From Chloroflexota bacterium (lineage in GTDB: Bacteria > Chloroflexota > Anaerolineae > Anaerolineales > UBA11657): a stretch of DNA of 34,649 bases. The DNA lies in the NCBI GenBank assembly GCA_003670425.1, contig QWRL01000006.1, positions 1 to 34,649 of the forward strand, given 5' to 3'. The notes beneath the pieces are model-generated. The model did no database searches. It saw nothing but the letters and a program-made list of their open reading frames with translations, and was not told the origin of the DNA. The translations under genes were made by a program, and so were the position numbers. Below are positions 8,200-16,808 of the stretch, piece after piece (positions within the stretch are counted from its first letter, which is position 1; every line of letters begins with the position of its first letter).

Positions 8200-10608
8200 T
8201 CACTCTGGCTTTAGTTCCACAGATGCAACAGCCGACCCACCAAGTACACCGCTACCCTCAGTGGCACGGGCGCGGGCAGCGGCAAACAGGTCGGCGGGGT
8301 GCAGCACAATGCAAACTTCGCCGGTGCCCAAAATGGCGCTGCCGCGCACGGTGCGCACGCGCTCAAGAATTGGGCTGTGCTGAATGACGGCCACGTCTTG
8401 CACGCCCGCCACGCTGTCCACCAGCACGCCCAGCCGCTCGGCGCCCGCCTGCATGATGATGCACGGCCACGCCACCGCGCTGCCGCGCACCTGCGCCACC
8501 GACTGCGCTTGTCGCAGCATTAGCAGCTCCTCCAACATCACCACCGAAACCGGCTGGCGATTTTCGCGGATTGTCTCGTGCCCGGCCATTATTAAAATAT
8601 CGTTGGCGGTGACAAGGCGGGTGGTCTCCACGGCTGCGCTCGGGATGGCGTAGCTGTGGTTGCCCACGCGCACCACAATCACCGGTGTGGTGGCCGTGCC
8701 AATTGGCAGCTGGATGGCAATCACCGAACCGCTGCCCGGCGTTGATTGCACCTGCAACGACCCGTTCAGGCGCAGCACTGCCGCGCGCGCAGCGTCCATG
8801 CCTGCATCCGTTGCGTTTAACCCCTGTAAAACTTGTGGTTCGGACGCCGCAAAAGTGGGCGTTGCGTTCGCGTCTTCTGCGCGCAGTAAATTTTTCCGCA
8901 GTCCCTTGTGCTTGATGGCTGGCTCGTTGAGTGCGGCGCCGTCATCAGTTATTTCAACGATCAACCTGGTGGTGGTCTGCCGCGCCTGCAGGTGGATGGT
9001 GGCGGTGGCGGGCTTGCCAGCCCGCACGCGCTGCGCTGGCAGCTCCAGGCTGTTTTCCACGACATGGCGCAAGATGTGCTTGATCACATCTGCAAGCTCT
9101 TCACAGGTGTGCATGTCTGCCGTGAGCTCGCCGCCCGCCATCACCAGCTGCACATCTTTGGATAGGCTGCGCGCGATGCCGTGCAGCATGCGCGGAAGAC
9201 GGCTGAAGATACTTGATAGCGGCAGCATGCCCAATGCGTGGATGTGTACCGTCAGATCGCGCACCAGCACGCTGAGCTGCGCATTATTGTTATAGGTGCT
9301 GCCGCGCAGCTGGCCCAGCGTGGTGCCCAGCTGCTCAAGATTCTGCACCTGCTGCTTTTTCAGATTATCGGATTGGGCCACAGCATCCCTTGTGCCGCGC
9401 ATCGATTCTTCCCAGAAGCCCACCAGCTGCTCCACCTGTTTGAGCAGCATGCTCACCTGTGCATGCAGCGCGGCTACTTTGCCGGCGCCCGGCCGCAGCG
9501 CGTCTACTTGCGCGGCAGCCATACTGGCGGCAGTTGTGCCGGTCACCGCCCCAACTGCAATGTTGGTGGAATGTTTGTGCACGGCAGGCGTGGCGTCCAG
9601 AGCAGACTGCGCTGGCTCGTTCACGATGATGCCGCCGTGCCGCAGCAAAACCGAAATGTTTAGGATGCAGAGCTCATGATCATCAAATGCGGCCGTGCCG
9701 CTGATGAAGCTGCTGCCAGAACTTTGCGTGACTGGCGCCGGATGGCAGTGCTGCGGGTCAATGTAGAGCACTGCAATTACTGCATCTACCAGCAGCCCAG
9801 CTGTGAACTCCGGCAGCGTTACCACCACCACGCTGCCACTGTGCCCGCCATCTTGTGCGGCGGCCGGCAGGCGCAGCGCATGGCGGATATCCACCACCGT
9901 CAAGATCTCGCCGCGCAGATTCATGTTGCCCACAATGTGCGCTGGGCAACAAGGCACCGTGGCCACACTGCCCAATTCGCAAAACTCGCGCACCAGATCC
10001 AGCTCTAGTCCGTAATACTCGTGGTTGATTGTGACTACTGCCAGGCCCAGCGGCTTGGCGGTGGCAGCAGCTGCAGCTTGCGGCCGCAGCGCGGCGGCGC
10101 GCTGCCGAAAAACTGCCAGTGCATCCAGCCCGCCGGCTGGTGCAAAACGCAGCGCACCCGTATCCGCTGGCTGCTGCTGCGCTGCCAGCAAGGGCCACAG
10201 TTCGCCGTACCGCAGCAGCCAGCCAATTTGTGCGCCCAGCCTGGCCATGCGCGTAGCCAACCGCAGCGCAACCGATTCGTCAAAGTCCGGCACGGGCACG
10301 AGGTCTGCAGTAGAGATCAATTTCATGTCCAGCACTTCATTTGCCAGAATACCCAGCGGACCGCGGCTGCCATTTAACAGCAGCACGCGGTCCGCCAACT
10401 GCACGCTGCCATCCGGGCGCCCCAGCTGTTCGCTGAGGTTTATCACCGGCACCGTGACGCCGCGCAGATTGAAAACGCCGGACACGCACGCCGCCTGCTC
10501 CGGCACCACTGTTAGCTCGGGCACCGGCAGCACCGAGTGCATTTCCGCAGCAGCCACAACAAACAGCGTGTTTTGAAACCGGAATGAAATGTGCGGTTCT
10601 TGTTCCAT
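8200..10608 (-). CDS. CheW-CheW-CheA(P3-P4-P5)-like fusion, no Hpt domain, degenerate ATP site
   Basis: Start reassigned to MEQEPHISFRFQNTLFVVAAAEMHSVLPVP. Two N-terminal CheW-like segments, CheA P3-like MLPLSSIFSRLPRMLHGIARSLSKDVQL, P4-like RVRAGKPATATIHLQA...EITDDG...RLNGSLQVQSTPGSGSVIAIQLP, C-terminal CheW/P5. Confidence 0.85.
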   Translation of the reverse strand: MEQEPHISFRFQNTLFVVAAAEMHSVLPVPELTVVPEQAACVSGVFNLRGVTVPVINLSEQLGRPDGSVQLADRVLLLNGSRGPLGILANEVLDMKLISTADLVPVPDFDESVALRLATRMARLGAQIGWLLRYGELWPLLAAQQQPADTGALRFAPAGGLDALAVFRQRAAALRPQAAAAATAKPLGLAVVTINHEYYGLELDLVREFCELGSVATVPCCPAHIVGNMNLRGEILTVVDIRHALRLPAAAQDGGHSGSVVVVTLPEFTAGLLVDAVIAVLYIDPQHCHPAPVTQSSGSSFISGTAAFDDHELCILNISVLLRHGGIIVNEPAQSALDATPAVHKHSTNIAVGAVTGTTAASMAAAQVDALRPGAGKVAALHAQVSMLLKQVEQLVGFWEESMRGTRDAVAQSDNLKKQQVQNLEQLGTTLGQLRGSTYNNNAQLSVLVRDLTVHIHALGMLPLSSIFSRLPRMLHGIARSLSKDVQLVMAGGELTADMHTCEELADVIKHILRHVVENSLELPAQRVRAGKPATATIHLQARQTTTRLIVEITDDGAALNEPAIKHKGLRKNLLRAEDANATPTFAASEPQVLQGLNATDAGMDAARAAVLRLNGSLQVQSTPGSGSVIAIQLPIGTATTPVIVVRVGNHSYAIPSAAVETTRLVTANDILIMAGHETIRENRQPVSVVMLEELLMLRQAQSVAQVRGSAVAWPCIIMQAGAERLGVLVDSVAGVQDVAVIQHSPILERVRTVRGSAILGTGEVCIVLHPADLFAAARARATEGSGVLGGSAVASVELKPE

Positions 10609-11029
10609 TAATTTATGAGCGCACAGGTGCGCCCGGTCACTCGCCCGGTACCTGCAATACCAATGGAAGGAAGTTATCGGCAAATCAGGCTTTTTCTGCA
10701 AATGGTTGCAGCATTTAAGCGCTTTACCGCGCCCAAAAAATAGCGGGGATTGACGGCGCTTTACTTTTCTGGGGTCTCGGAGCGGGCGTTAATGTGCAGA
10801 AATCACGCTGTAATTTGCAAATACTGGAAAGTGCCTGAATTAAAGCGTAAATTTATTAGCCGCGGGCAGCCGGGCGAATGGCGCCGCCTTGAAGCAGCTA
10901 CCTCCTTCATATCAATTGGCGCACTCAAAACGAGCGACGCGCCACCTGTCAGCTTTGCCGTTGTGGGTTTGCGCTGGCAGTGCCATCGACGCGGTGGGGG
11001 CAGCGCCCGGCGTGCCGGCGGCATTCTTG

Positions 11030-11064
11030 CCCGCAAGCGGGGCAGCCGCTGTAATGAGCGGCTG
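11030..11064 (-). terminator. Tandem hairpins immediately after the penicillin acylase stop
   Basis: CAGCCGCT-gtaatg-AGCGGCTG (11043-11064) and CCCGC-AA-GCGGG (11030-11041), 3 nt beyond the stop; no U-tract. Confidence 0.5.
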
Positions 11065-11067
11065 TGG

Positions 11068-13434
11068 TTACTTGCTGCGCGGCACCAGCACCAGCACTGC
11101 GCCCTGCACCTGCGCCCGGCCAAATGTCATGGGCAGGTACTCCACCGCCTGATGGCGCGAAATCAAATCTGCGTAGTGCGCACTGAGCACATTGCCGGAC
11201 TGGCCGGTGGTGTTGATGAAACGATCCGCATTGGGGTCCGCCATATCAATCAGCTGGCGATAGCTGGCCAGATGATTTTGCAAGAACGGGCTGGTGAACG
11301 AATAGCCGGCCTCGTTGACGGTATAGCTGTCGCCGCCATTGGCAATCTGGCGATGGAACAATGGCTTGAGCACCGCCACCTCGCTGAATGGCTTGTGCGG
11401 GAATTGCGTCTTGTGCAGTTGGCCCCATTGCCAGTTGTTCATGTTGGAGCCGGCCAGCTTTTCCAGCTGGTCCAGTGCGCGCTCCAGCGCTGTGTGCGCT
11501 GCAGCCGCGCAGTCCTCACGCGGCACGCTGAGCACATCGTCACACCAGTTGCTGCGTGCGTCGCCCAGCACTGCGGCCAGATAAACGGGATGCTTGCGCT
11601 TCGCAAATTGTTCGTACAAGTCGCCGTGCAGCTCGTCTTCAAACAATACGCGCCCGATCTGGTAAAACCACGCCTCATAAATTGTGGCGGGCACACTGTC
11701 CTGCGCCAGCGTGCCATCCCAGGCTTTGAGCTGCGCCAGCGCCTGCTCTTCTCGCGGCTCTTCCGGCTGCACCGCCTGCAGGAACGGCAGCAGCTCGCGC
11801 GCCTGCGCACTGCGCTGATCGCCCTGGATGCGCGCCATGTCGGCCAAAGTCAGCTTGTCGCTGTCGCCTGCCAGCTGCAGCAGCAGCTCGGTGATGCGCT
11901 GGGCGCGATATGGCGGCGCCCAGTCATTTGTGATGAAGTACGGATAGTCATCGCCCACCACGCGGTTGTTGGCGGTGACGATGTAACCGGCCGCAGGGTT
12001 GAAGGCCTGCGGCAGCTTGTCGAATGGAATGTAGCCGGTCCACTCATACTGGCTGTCCCAGCCGGGCACCGGCACGCTGCCATCGCCTTGCGCACGAATG
12101 GGGATGCGCCCCGGCCCGATGTAGCCGATGTTGCCGAGGTTGTCTGCGAAGACCATGTTTTGGCTGGGAGCCACAAAGTCTTTCAGCGCTGTGCGAAACT
12201 GATCCCAGTTGCCGGCGTAAGCTGCGCCGATAAATGCGTTCAGCGTTGTGTCTCCGGCATCCAGGGCGGTCCAACGCAGCGCCAATGGCTGGCCGGCGCT
12301 GCCCACCACGTCGCTGATCAGCGGCCCATGGCGCGTACTGCGAGCCGCATATTGGAGCGGCTCCTCCACATCCTTCACGCGGATGATCTCTTCCACAATC
12401 GTCAGATCCACAAACTTTCCATCAACCTCGTACTGGTTGGGGTTGTCCGGATTTAAGCGCTCGATGTACAGGTCTTGCACATCCGGCCCGAGGTTGGTGA
12501 GGCCCCACGCAATGTCATTGTTGTGGCCAATGATGACGCCGGGTATGCCGGGCAGTGAGGCGCCGGTTACATGCAGCTTGTCGCCCTGCAGCTCCACCAG
12601 ATACCAGATGGCCGGGATTTGGCTGCCCAGATGCGGATCATTGGCCAGCATGGGCTTGCCGCTGGCAGTGCGGCTGCCGGCCACCACCCAGCTGTTGCTG
12701 CCGGCGTTGATGCCGCCCAAGTGCAGCATGGATTGCAGGCTGTCGTCCAGGCGCAGCAGTGCGCTGGCTGCGCTGTCATCCAAGCCCGCCAAAATAGCGG
12801 GCGCGTTTTGCGGATAGCCCGGCAGCAGGGCAGCCGCACGCTTGGCGCCCACAGCCGGCAAGAGGCGCGCGCGCAGCAGTTCGGAGTCCCAGTTGCCGCC
12901 CAGGTCCCACATCATCATCTTGGACCACACCAAAGAGTCGTACACCGTCCACGGCTCGGGCTGCACGCCAAGGATCACAAACTCCAGCGGCAGCATTTGG
13001 TTCTCGCCCAGCCAGGCGTTGATGCCGGCGGTGTACGCCTCCAGTACGGCCTTGGATTGCGGATTGAGCGCGTCAAAGGCGCTGCGCGCAGCGCGGTAAA
13101 AACCAACCGTGCGCAAAAACTTGTCCGTGTCGAGCGTGGCCTTGCCCAGCATTTCGCTCAGGCGGCCGGCGCCGGTGCGGCGCTGAAACTCCATTTGAAA
13201 CATGCGGTCCTGCGCGTGCACATAGCCCTGCGCAAAAAATGCGTCATGGTCGGTGGAGGCAAAGATGTGCGGGATGCCAGCGGCATCGCGCACCACTTCC
13301 ACCTGGCCATCAAGGCCGGCAATGGTGGTGGTGCCGCGGGTTTTGGGCAGGCTGAGGCTGAGCACCAGCCAGGCGGAGAGCAGCAGCGCTACAAACACGC
13401 CAACAACAATCAGGGCAATCCGGAGTTTGCGCAT
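11068..13434 (-). CDS. Penicillin acylase family protein (Ntn hydrolase)
   Basis: AGIPHIFASTDHDAFFAQGYVHAQDRMFQME; catalytic-Ser region GGINAGSNSWVVAGSRTASGKPMLANDPHL; N-terminal TM/signal. Confidence 0.93.
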   Translation of the reverse strand: MRKLRIALIVVGVFVALLLSAWLVLSLSLPKTRGTTTIAGLDGQVEVVRDAAGIPHIFASTDHDAFFAQGYVHAQDRMFQMEFQRRTGAGRLSEMLGKATLDTDKFLRTVGFYRAARSAFDALNPQSKAVLEAYTAGINAWLGENQMLPLEFVILGVQPEPWTVYDSLVWSKMMMWDLGGNWDSELLRARLLPAVGAKRAAALLPGYPQNAPAILAGLDDSAASALLRLDDSLQSMLHLGGINAGSNSWVVAGSRTASGKPMLANDPHLGSQIPAIWYLVELQGDKLHVTGASLPGIPGVIIGHNNDIAWGLTNLGPDVQDLYIERLNPDNPNQYEVDGKFVDLTIVEEIIRVKDVEEPLQYAARSTRHGPLISDVVGSAGQPLALRWTALDAGDTTLNAFIGAAYAGNWDQFRTALKDFVAPSQNMVFADNLGNIGYIGPGRIPIRAQGDGSVPVPGWDSQYEWTGYIPFDKLPQAFNPAAGYIVTANNRVVGDDYPYFITNDWAPPYRAQRITELLLQLAGDSDKLTLADMARIQGDQRSAQARELLPFLQAVQPEEPREEQALAQLKAWDGTLAQDSVPATIYEAWFYQIGRVLFEDELHGDLYEQFAKRKHPVYLAAVLGDARSNWCDDVLSVPREDCAAAAHTALERALDQLEKLAGSNMNNWQWGQLHKTQFPHKPFSEVAVLKPLFHRQIANGGDSYTVNEAGYSFTSPFLQNHLASYRQLIDMADPNADRFINTTGQSGNVLSAHYADLISRHQAVEYLPMTFGRAQVQGAVLVLVPRSK

Positions 13435-13466
13435 GCGGGTTCTTAATCGGCGCGAATATGTTTTGC

Positions 13467-13482
13467 GCAGCGCTTGCGCTGC
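13467..13482 (-). terminator. Hairpin GCAGCG-CTTG-CGCTGC downstream of recF
   Basis: Perfect 6-bp stem with tetraloop, 33 nt beyond the recF stop; no U-tract. Confidence 0.3.
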
Positions 13483-13514
13483 CCATCTCGGCTGCGAATT
13501 TTACAACACGAGCT

Positions 13515-14717
13515 TTAGGGCCGTTGCTGCACAGTGCCGGCCAGCACCTCCCAGACCTGGGCGTGCGCACGGAACGGCGCGTCAAAGAGATTCGCGTCGG
13601 CAGTTGTCAGCAGCAGCTGCTCGGCGCCGGTGACGTGGCGCAGCAGCTGGGAGCGGCGCTGCTGGTCCAGCTCGGCCAGCACTTCATCCAGCAGCAGAAT
13701 GGGCCACTCGCCGGTGCGCGTGTGCATCCATGCCATCTGCGCCAGCTTGAGTGCCAGAACGGCCGTGCGCCCCTGCCCGCGTGAGCCGTACAGCCCAAGG
13801 TCCACACCATCCTCCATAAAGCGCAGCTCATCCCGATGCGGCCCGATGAGGGTGGTGCCGCGCGCGGTTTCCGCGGCGCGCAGTGCACGCAGGCGCACCA
13901 GCATGCCGGCGGCAATTTCTTCGACGCCTGGCTGCGCTGGTGCAGCTTCAGCAAACATGCCCGGCTGCAGTGGCACGGCGGCGTAAGAAGGGCGGTAGTC
14001 AAGCCGCAGCTGTGCGCTGCCGCCCGCCAATTCGCGATGCAGTGGTGCAGCGTGTGTTTGAATTTCTGCGATGGCAAGCACGCGGCGTGCCAGCAGCTGC
14101 GCGCCGTGCAGGCACAGCTGCCCGTCCCAAAACTCCAGCTGCGCAGCGCCGTTGGAACGCCGGTCATGCAGCGCTTTTAGCAGTGCATTGCGCTGCGCCA
14201 GCACGCGCGTGTACGCGGCCAGCGCTGCCGCATAAGCGGCATCCACCTGGCACAGCGTTGCATCCAAATAATTGCGCCGCCCGCCCGGCCCGCCCTCAAT
14301 CAGCGCCATGTCCTGCGGCAAAAACAGCACCGCGTTCACCACGCCGGCCATGTCGCTCACGCGCTTTTTGGCGCCGTTGAGCAGCACCGTTTTGCGCAGG
14401 CGCGGCTCGCCGGCCGCGCCGGATGGCTGGCCCAGTTCCAGCCGCACCTCCAGCTTGCGCACACCGCCGGCGGCAGCCACCTCGGCTGCAATTTTCAAGT
14501 ATGGGTTGCTGTCGGTGCGCGCTGCGTCCCAGTGCAGCAGCTGCCGGTCCGTGGCAGCCTGCGGCGAGTGCGCTGCCGTCAGGTAATGTACGGCCTCCAG
14601 CAGGCTGGTTTTGCCCTGCCCGTTGCGGCCGCACAAAATTATTGCGCCCGGCGGGAACGCAGCTTCAAAGTGCCGGTAATTGCGAAAGTTGGTGAGCGCG
14701 AGATGTTGAAGGTGCAT
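13515..14717 (-). CDS. recF: DNA replication/repair protein RecF
   Basis: MHLQHLALTNFRNYRHFEAAFPPGAIILCGRNGQGKTSLLEAVHYLT (Walker A), LLLDEVLAELDQQRRSQLL (Walker B / D-loop). Confidence 0.95.
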   Translation of the reverse strand: MHLQHLALTNFRNYRHFEAAFPPGAIILCGRNGQGKTSLLEAVHYLTAAHSPQAATDRQLLHWDAARTDSNPYLKIAAEVAAAGGVRKLEVRLELGQPSGAAGEPRLRKTVLLNGAKKRVSDMAGVVNAVLFLPQDMALIEGGPGGRRNYLDATLCQVDAAYAAALAAYTRVLAQRNALLKALHDRRSNGAAQLEFWDGQLCLHGAQLLARRVLAIAEIQTHAAPLHRELAGGSAQLRLDYRPSYAAVPLQPGMFAEAAPAQPGVEEIAAGMLVRLRALRAAETARGTTLIGPHRDELRFMEDGVDLGLYGSRGQGRTAVLALKLAQMAWMHTRTGEWPILLLDEVLAELDQQRRSQLLRHVTGAEQLLLTTADANLFDAPFRAHAQVWEVLAGTVQQRP

Positions 14718-14755
14718 TGGGCGGCGCGCCGTGCAAGCTGCGGCTAGCGGGCCGG

Positions 14756-14771
14756 TGCCGCATGCGCGGCA
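14756..14771 (-). terminator. Hairpin TGCCGC-ATGC-GCGGCA downstream of the kinase gene
   Basis: Perfect 6-bp stem 15 nt beyond the stop; no U-tract. Confidence 0.35.
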
Positions 14772-14786
14772 GGGTTGCAGCAGGCG

Positions 14787-16703
14787 TTAGGGCAGCTGGC
14801 TCACAACGCAGCGGAAGCCGATGTTGTGGGTGCCAACCTGGTTGTCAACTGCAAAGCCGTGGTACGCGGCGCGCTGCTTGGAGACGCCGTCTGTCCAGCT
14901 GCCATTGCGCAGGCCATACACGCCGCCGCGAAAACTTTCTTCCGGCGGGGGCGTGGCCGTAAGCACCTGATCCAGCTTGAACCAATGGCTGCGGTAAAAA
15001 CTGGACACGCGCTCCGCAACATTGCCGGACATATCAAGCGCACCATACGGGCTGGCGCCCAGCGGATACGTGCCAACTGCTGTGGTGTCGCGGCTTTGCG
15101 AGGCAAAGTTTGCGCGTGTGGAATCCGGCCGGGCAACGCCCCAGGGGTATTTGTTGCCATCCGGCCCGCGCGCTGCTTTCTCCCACTCCATGTCCGTTGG
15201 CAGGCGCCGGCCCGCCCACTCACAATAATTTGCGGACTGTGCCCAATTGAGCCACAGCACCGGATAGGTGGCGTACTTGTCATCGTCATAGTAGTTCGCG
15301 CGGGTGCCGGAGCTGAGCTTGGCCGGCAGGCTGCAGGCGTTTGCAGCCACGCACTGCTTGTACTGGCCCACGGTGACTTCGGTGCGGTCAACCCAAAACT
15401 CGGGCAGGTTGACGTTGTTCAGCGGCTGCTCATCCAACTGCGATGTGCGATCGCCAAAGTCTGAGCCCATGATGAAGTTGCCGGCTGGCACAAACATCAG
15501 TGTGGCGCCATCGCTGGCGGCGATGGCACTAGTGCCTATGGTGGGCGGCAGCGTGGGCGTGACGGTGGGTGTGACTGTGGGGGTGGGTGGCAGCGCGGTG
15601 GCGGTGGGCAGCGCAGTTGCCGTTTGCGTGGCGGTTGCGGTTGCGGTGGCAGCAACCACTGCCACGGCTGCAGCCGGCGTGGCCGTCTGCGCCACAACCA
15701 CCACCACCTGGGTGGACGCGGCCGGCACAAAACTCAGGCTGCCATTTATCTGCTGAAACACAAGCATCGCCACTAGCAATACGCCCAGCACGCCGCCAAT
15801 CACAATCAGTTCGCGCATCAGTGGTTTTACAAAACGCTGCAGCGCGTGCAGCAGTCCGGGCGGCTTCGGTTCCGCCACTTTAGGGGTCTCGTCCGGCATA
15901 GCGGGCATGTCCGGCCTTTCCACGGGCGGCACATCATGTGGCACAACCTTGCCCAGTGCTTTGCGCATTTCACGCACGCTTTCATAGCGGTCTTCCACGC
16001 GGAAGGCCATGGCCTTCTCCACGATGCGCACCAACTCCTTGCCCGGCGGCTGTTCAAAGGTGCGCAGCGCGCGGATGGCAAACCGGTCCGGTATGCCATT
16101 CTGGCTATCGCCCGGAATGGTGCCGGTGAGCATGAAGTACAGCACACTGCCCAGCGCGTACACCTCGCTGGCGGCCGTTACCTGGCCGGTCAGCTGCTCG
16201 GGGGCCACCAGTGTGGCGGGCGTGCCGGGCCGGTGCGTCTTGCCGATGCTGTAATCCACCAGTACCGCCTGGTCATCACTGGTCAGCAGAATGTTGGCTG
16301 CCTTGATGTCGCGATGGAAGAGCGCCATCGGCCGTTCGTGCAGATGATGAACCGCCACCAATATCTGCATAATCCATTCCACGGCGGCGGATTCAGCCAG
16401 TGGGCCCTCGTCTGCCACGCGGTCCGCCACGCTCACCCCGCTCACATACTCCGTGACCAGGTAGCGCACGTCGCCCAAGGCAAAATGGTCGAGCACACCG
16501 GCCAGATTGGGGTGCACCACCTGGCGCAGCGCTGCGGCAATCGTGTCAAATTCCGCGCCATCCACCGCATCGAATTCCTTCACCACGCACACCTGATTGT
16601 TGATGGTGTCGTACGCAGCGTAGACCGTGCCGGCCGGATGCGGCGACAGCAGCGCGTCTATGCGGTAGCGATGATGAACGTGGAGGCCGGGCTGCAGGGG
16701 CAT
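14787..16703 (-). CDS. Hanks-type Ser/Thr protein kinase - TM - Thr/Pro linker - SUMF1/FGE-like domain fusion
   Basis: HRDIKAANIL catalytic loop, VLVDYSIGK in the DFG position, VAPEQLTG; TM LIVIGGVLGVLLVAMLVFQ; SUMF1 domain MFVPAGNFIMGS...VDRTEVTVGQYKQCV...GRRLPTDMEWEKAARG...DMSGNVAE...NIGFRCV. Confidence 0.9.
   Translation of the reverse strand: MPLQPGLHVHHRYRIDALLSPHPAGTVYAAYDTINNQVCVVKEFDAVDGAEFDTIAAALRQVVHPNLAGVLDHFALGDVRYLVTEYVSGVSVADRVADEGPLAESAAVEWIMQILVAVHHLHERPMALFHRDIKAANILLTSDDQAVLVDYSIGKTHRPGTPATLVAPEQLTGQVTAASEVYALGSVLYFMLTGTIPGDSQNGIPDRFAIRALRTFEQPPGKELVRIVEKAMAFRVEDRYESVREMRKALGKVVPHDVPPVERPDMPAMPDETPKVAEPKPPGLLHALQRFVKPLMRELIVIGGVLGVLLVAMLVFQQINGSLSFVPAASTQVVVVVAQTATPAAAVAVVAATATATATQTATALPTATALPPTPTVTPTVTPTLPPTIGTSAIAASDGATLMFVPAGNFIMGSDFGDRTSQLDEQPLNNVNLPEFWVDRTEVTVGQYKQCVAANACSLPAKLSSGTRANYYDDDKYATYPVLWLNWAQSANYCEWAGRRLPTDMEWEKAARGPDGNKYPWGVARPDSTRANFASQSRDTTAVGTYPLGASPYGALDMSGNVAERVSSFYRSHWFKLDQVLTATPPPEESFRGGVYGLRNGSWTDGVSKQRAAYHGFAVDNQVGTHNIGFRCVVSQLP
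15535..15730 (-). repeat. Low-complexity Thr/Ala/Pro linker region in the kinase-SUMF1 protein
   Basis: Reads ...VVVVVAQTATPAAAVAVVAATATATATQTATALPTATALPPTPTVTPTVTPTLPPT. Confidence 0.8.
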
Positions 16704-16745
16704 GCCGAAATTTTGCGGTGAAAGCCTGAATGGAAACCAGCGTCA

Positions 16746-16751
16746 ATTATA
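16746..16751 (-). promoter_or_regulatory. Consensus -10 (TATAAT, minus strand) for the kinase gene
   Basis: attata on + at 16746-16751, about 43 nt upstream of the ATG at 16703; no clear -35. Confidence 0.4.
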
Positions 16752-16774
16752 GCTTTGTTGGTGCGGGCAGGCGC

Positions 16775-16802
16775 TTGACGCCCGTTACCGCCGCCCTATA
16801 CT
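16775..16802 (+). promoter_or_regulatory. Promoter TTGACG - 16 nt - TATACT directly abutting the GTG start codon (leaderless candidate)
   Basis: -10 ends at 16802; the GTG start is at 16809, where the transcription start would be expected. Confidence 0.6.
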
Positions 16803-16808
16803 TTTGCC

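Noticed and set aside
10750-12456. 568-aa plus-strand ORF
   Set aside because: Antisense to the penicillin acylase gene, with Arg/His/Gln-rich sequence lacking domain signatures; a long spurious ORF expected at high GC.
15846-16721. 291-aa plus-strand ORF
   Set aside because: Antisense to the kinase domain; no recognisable motif.
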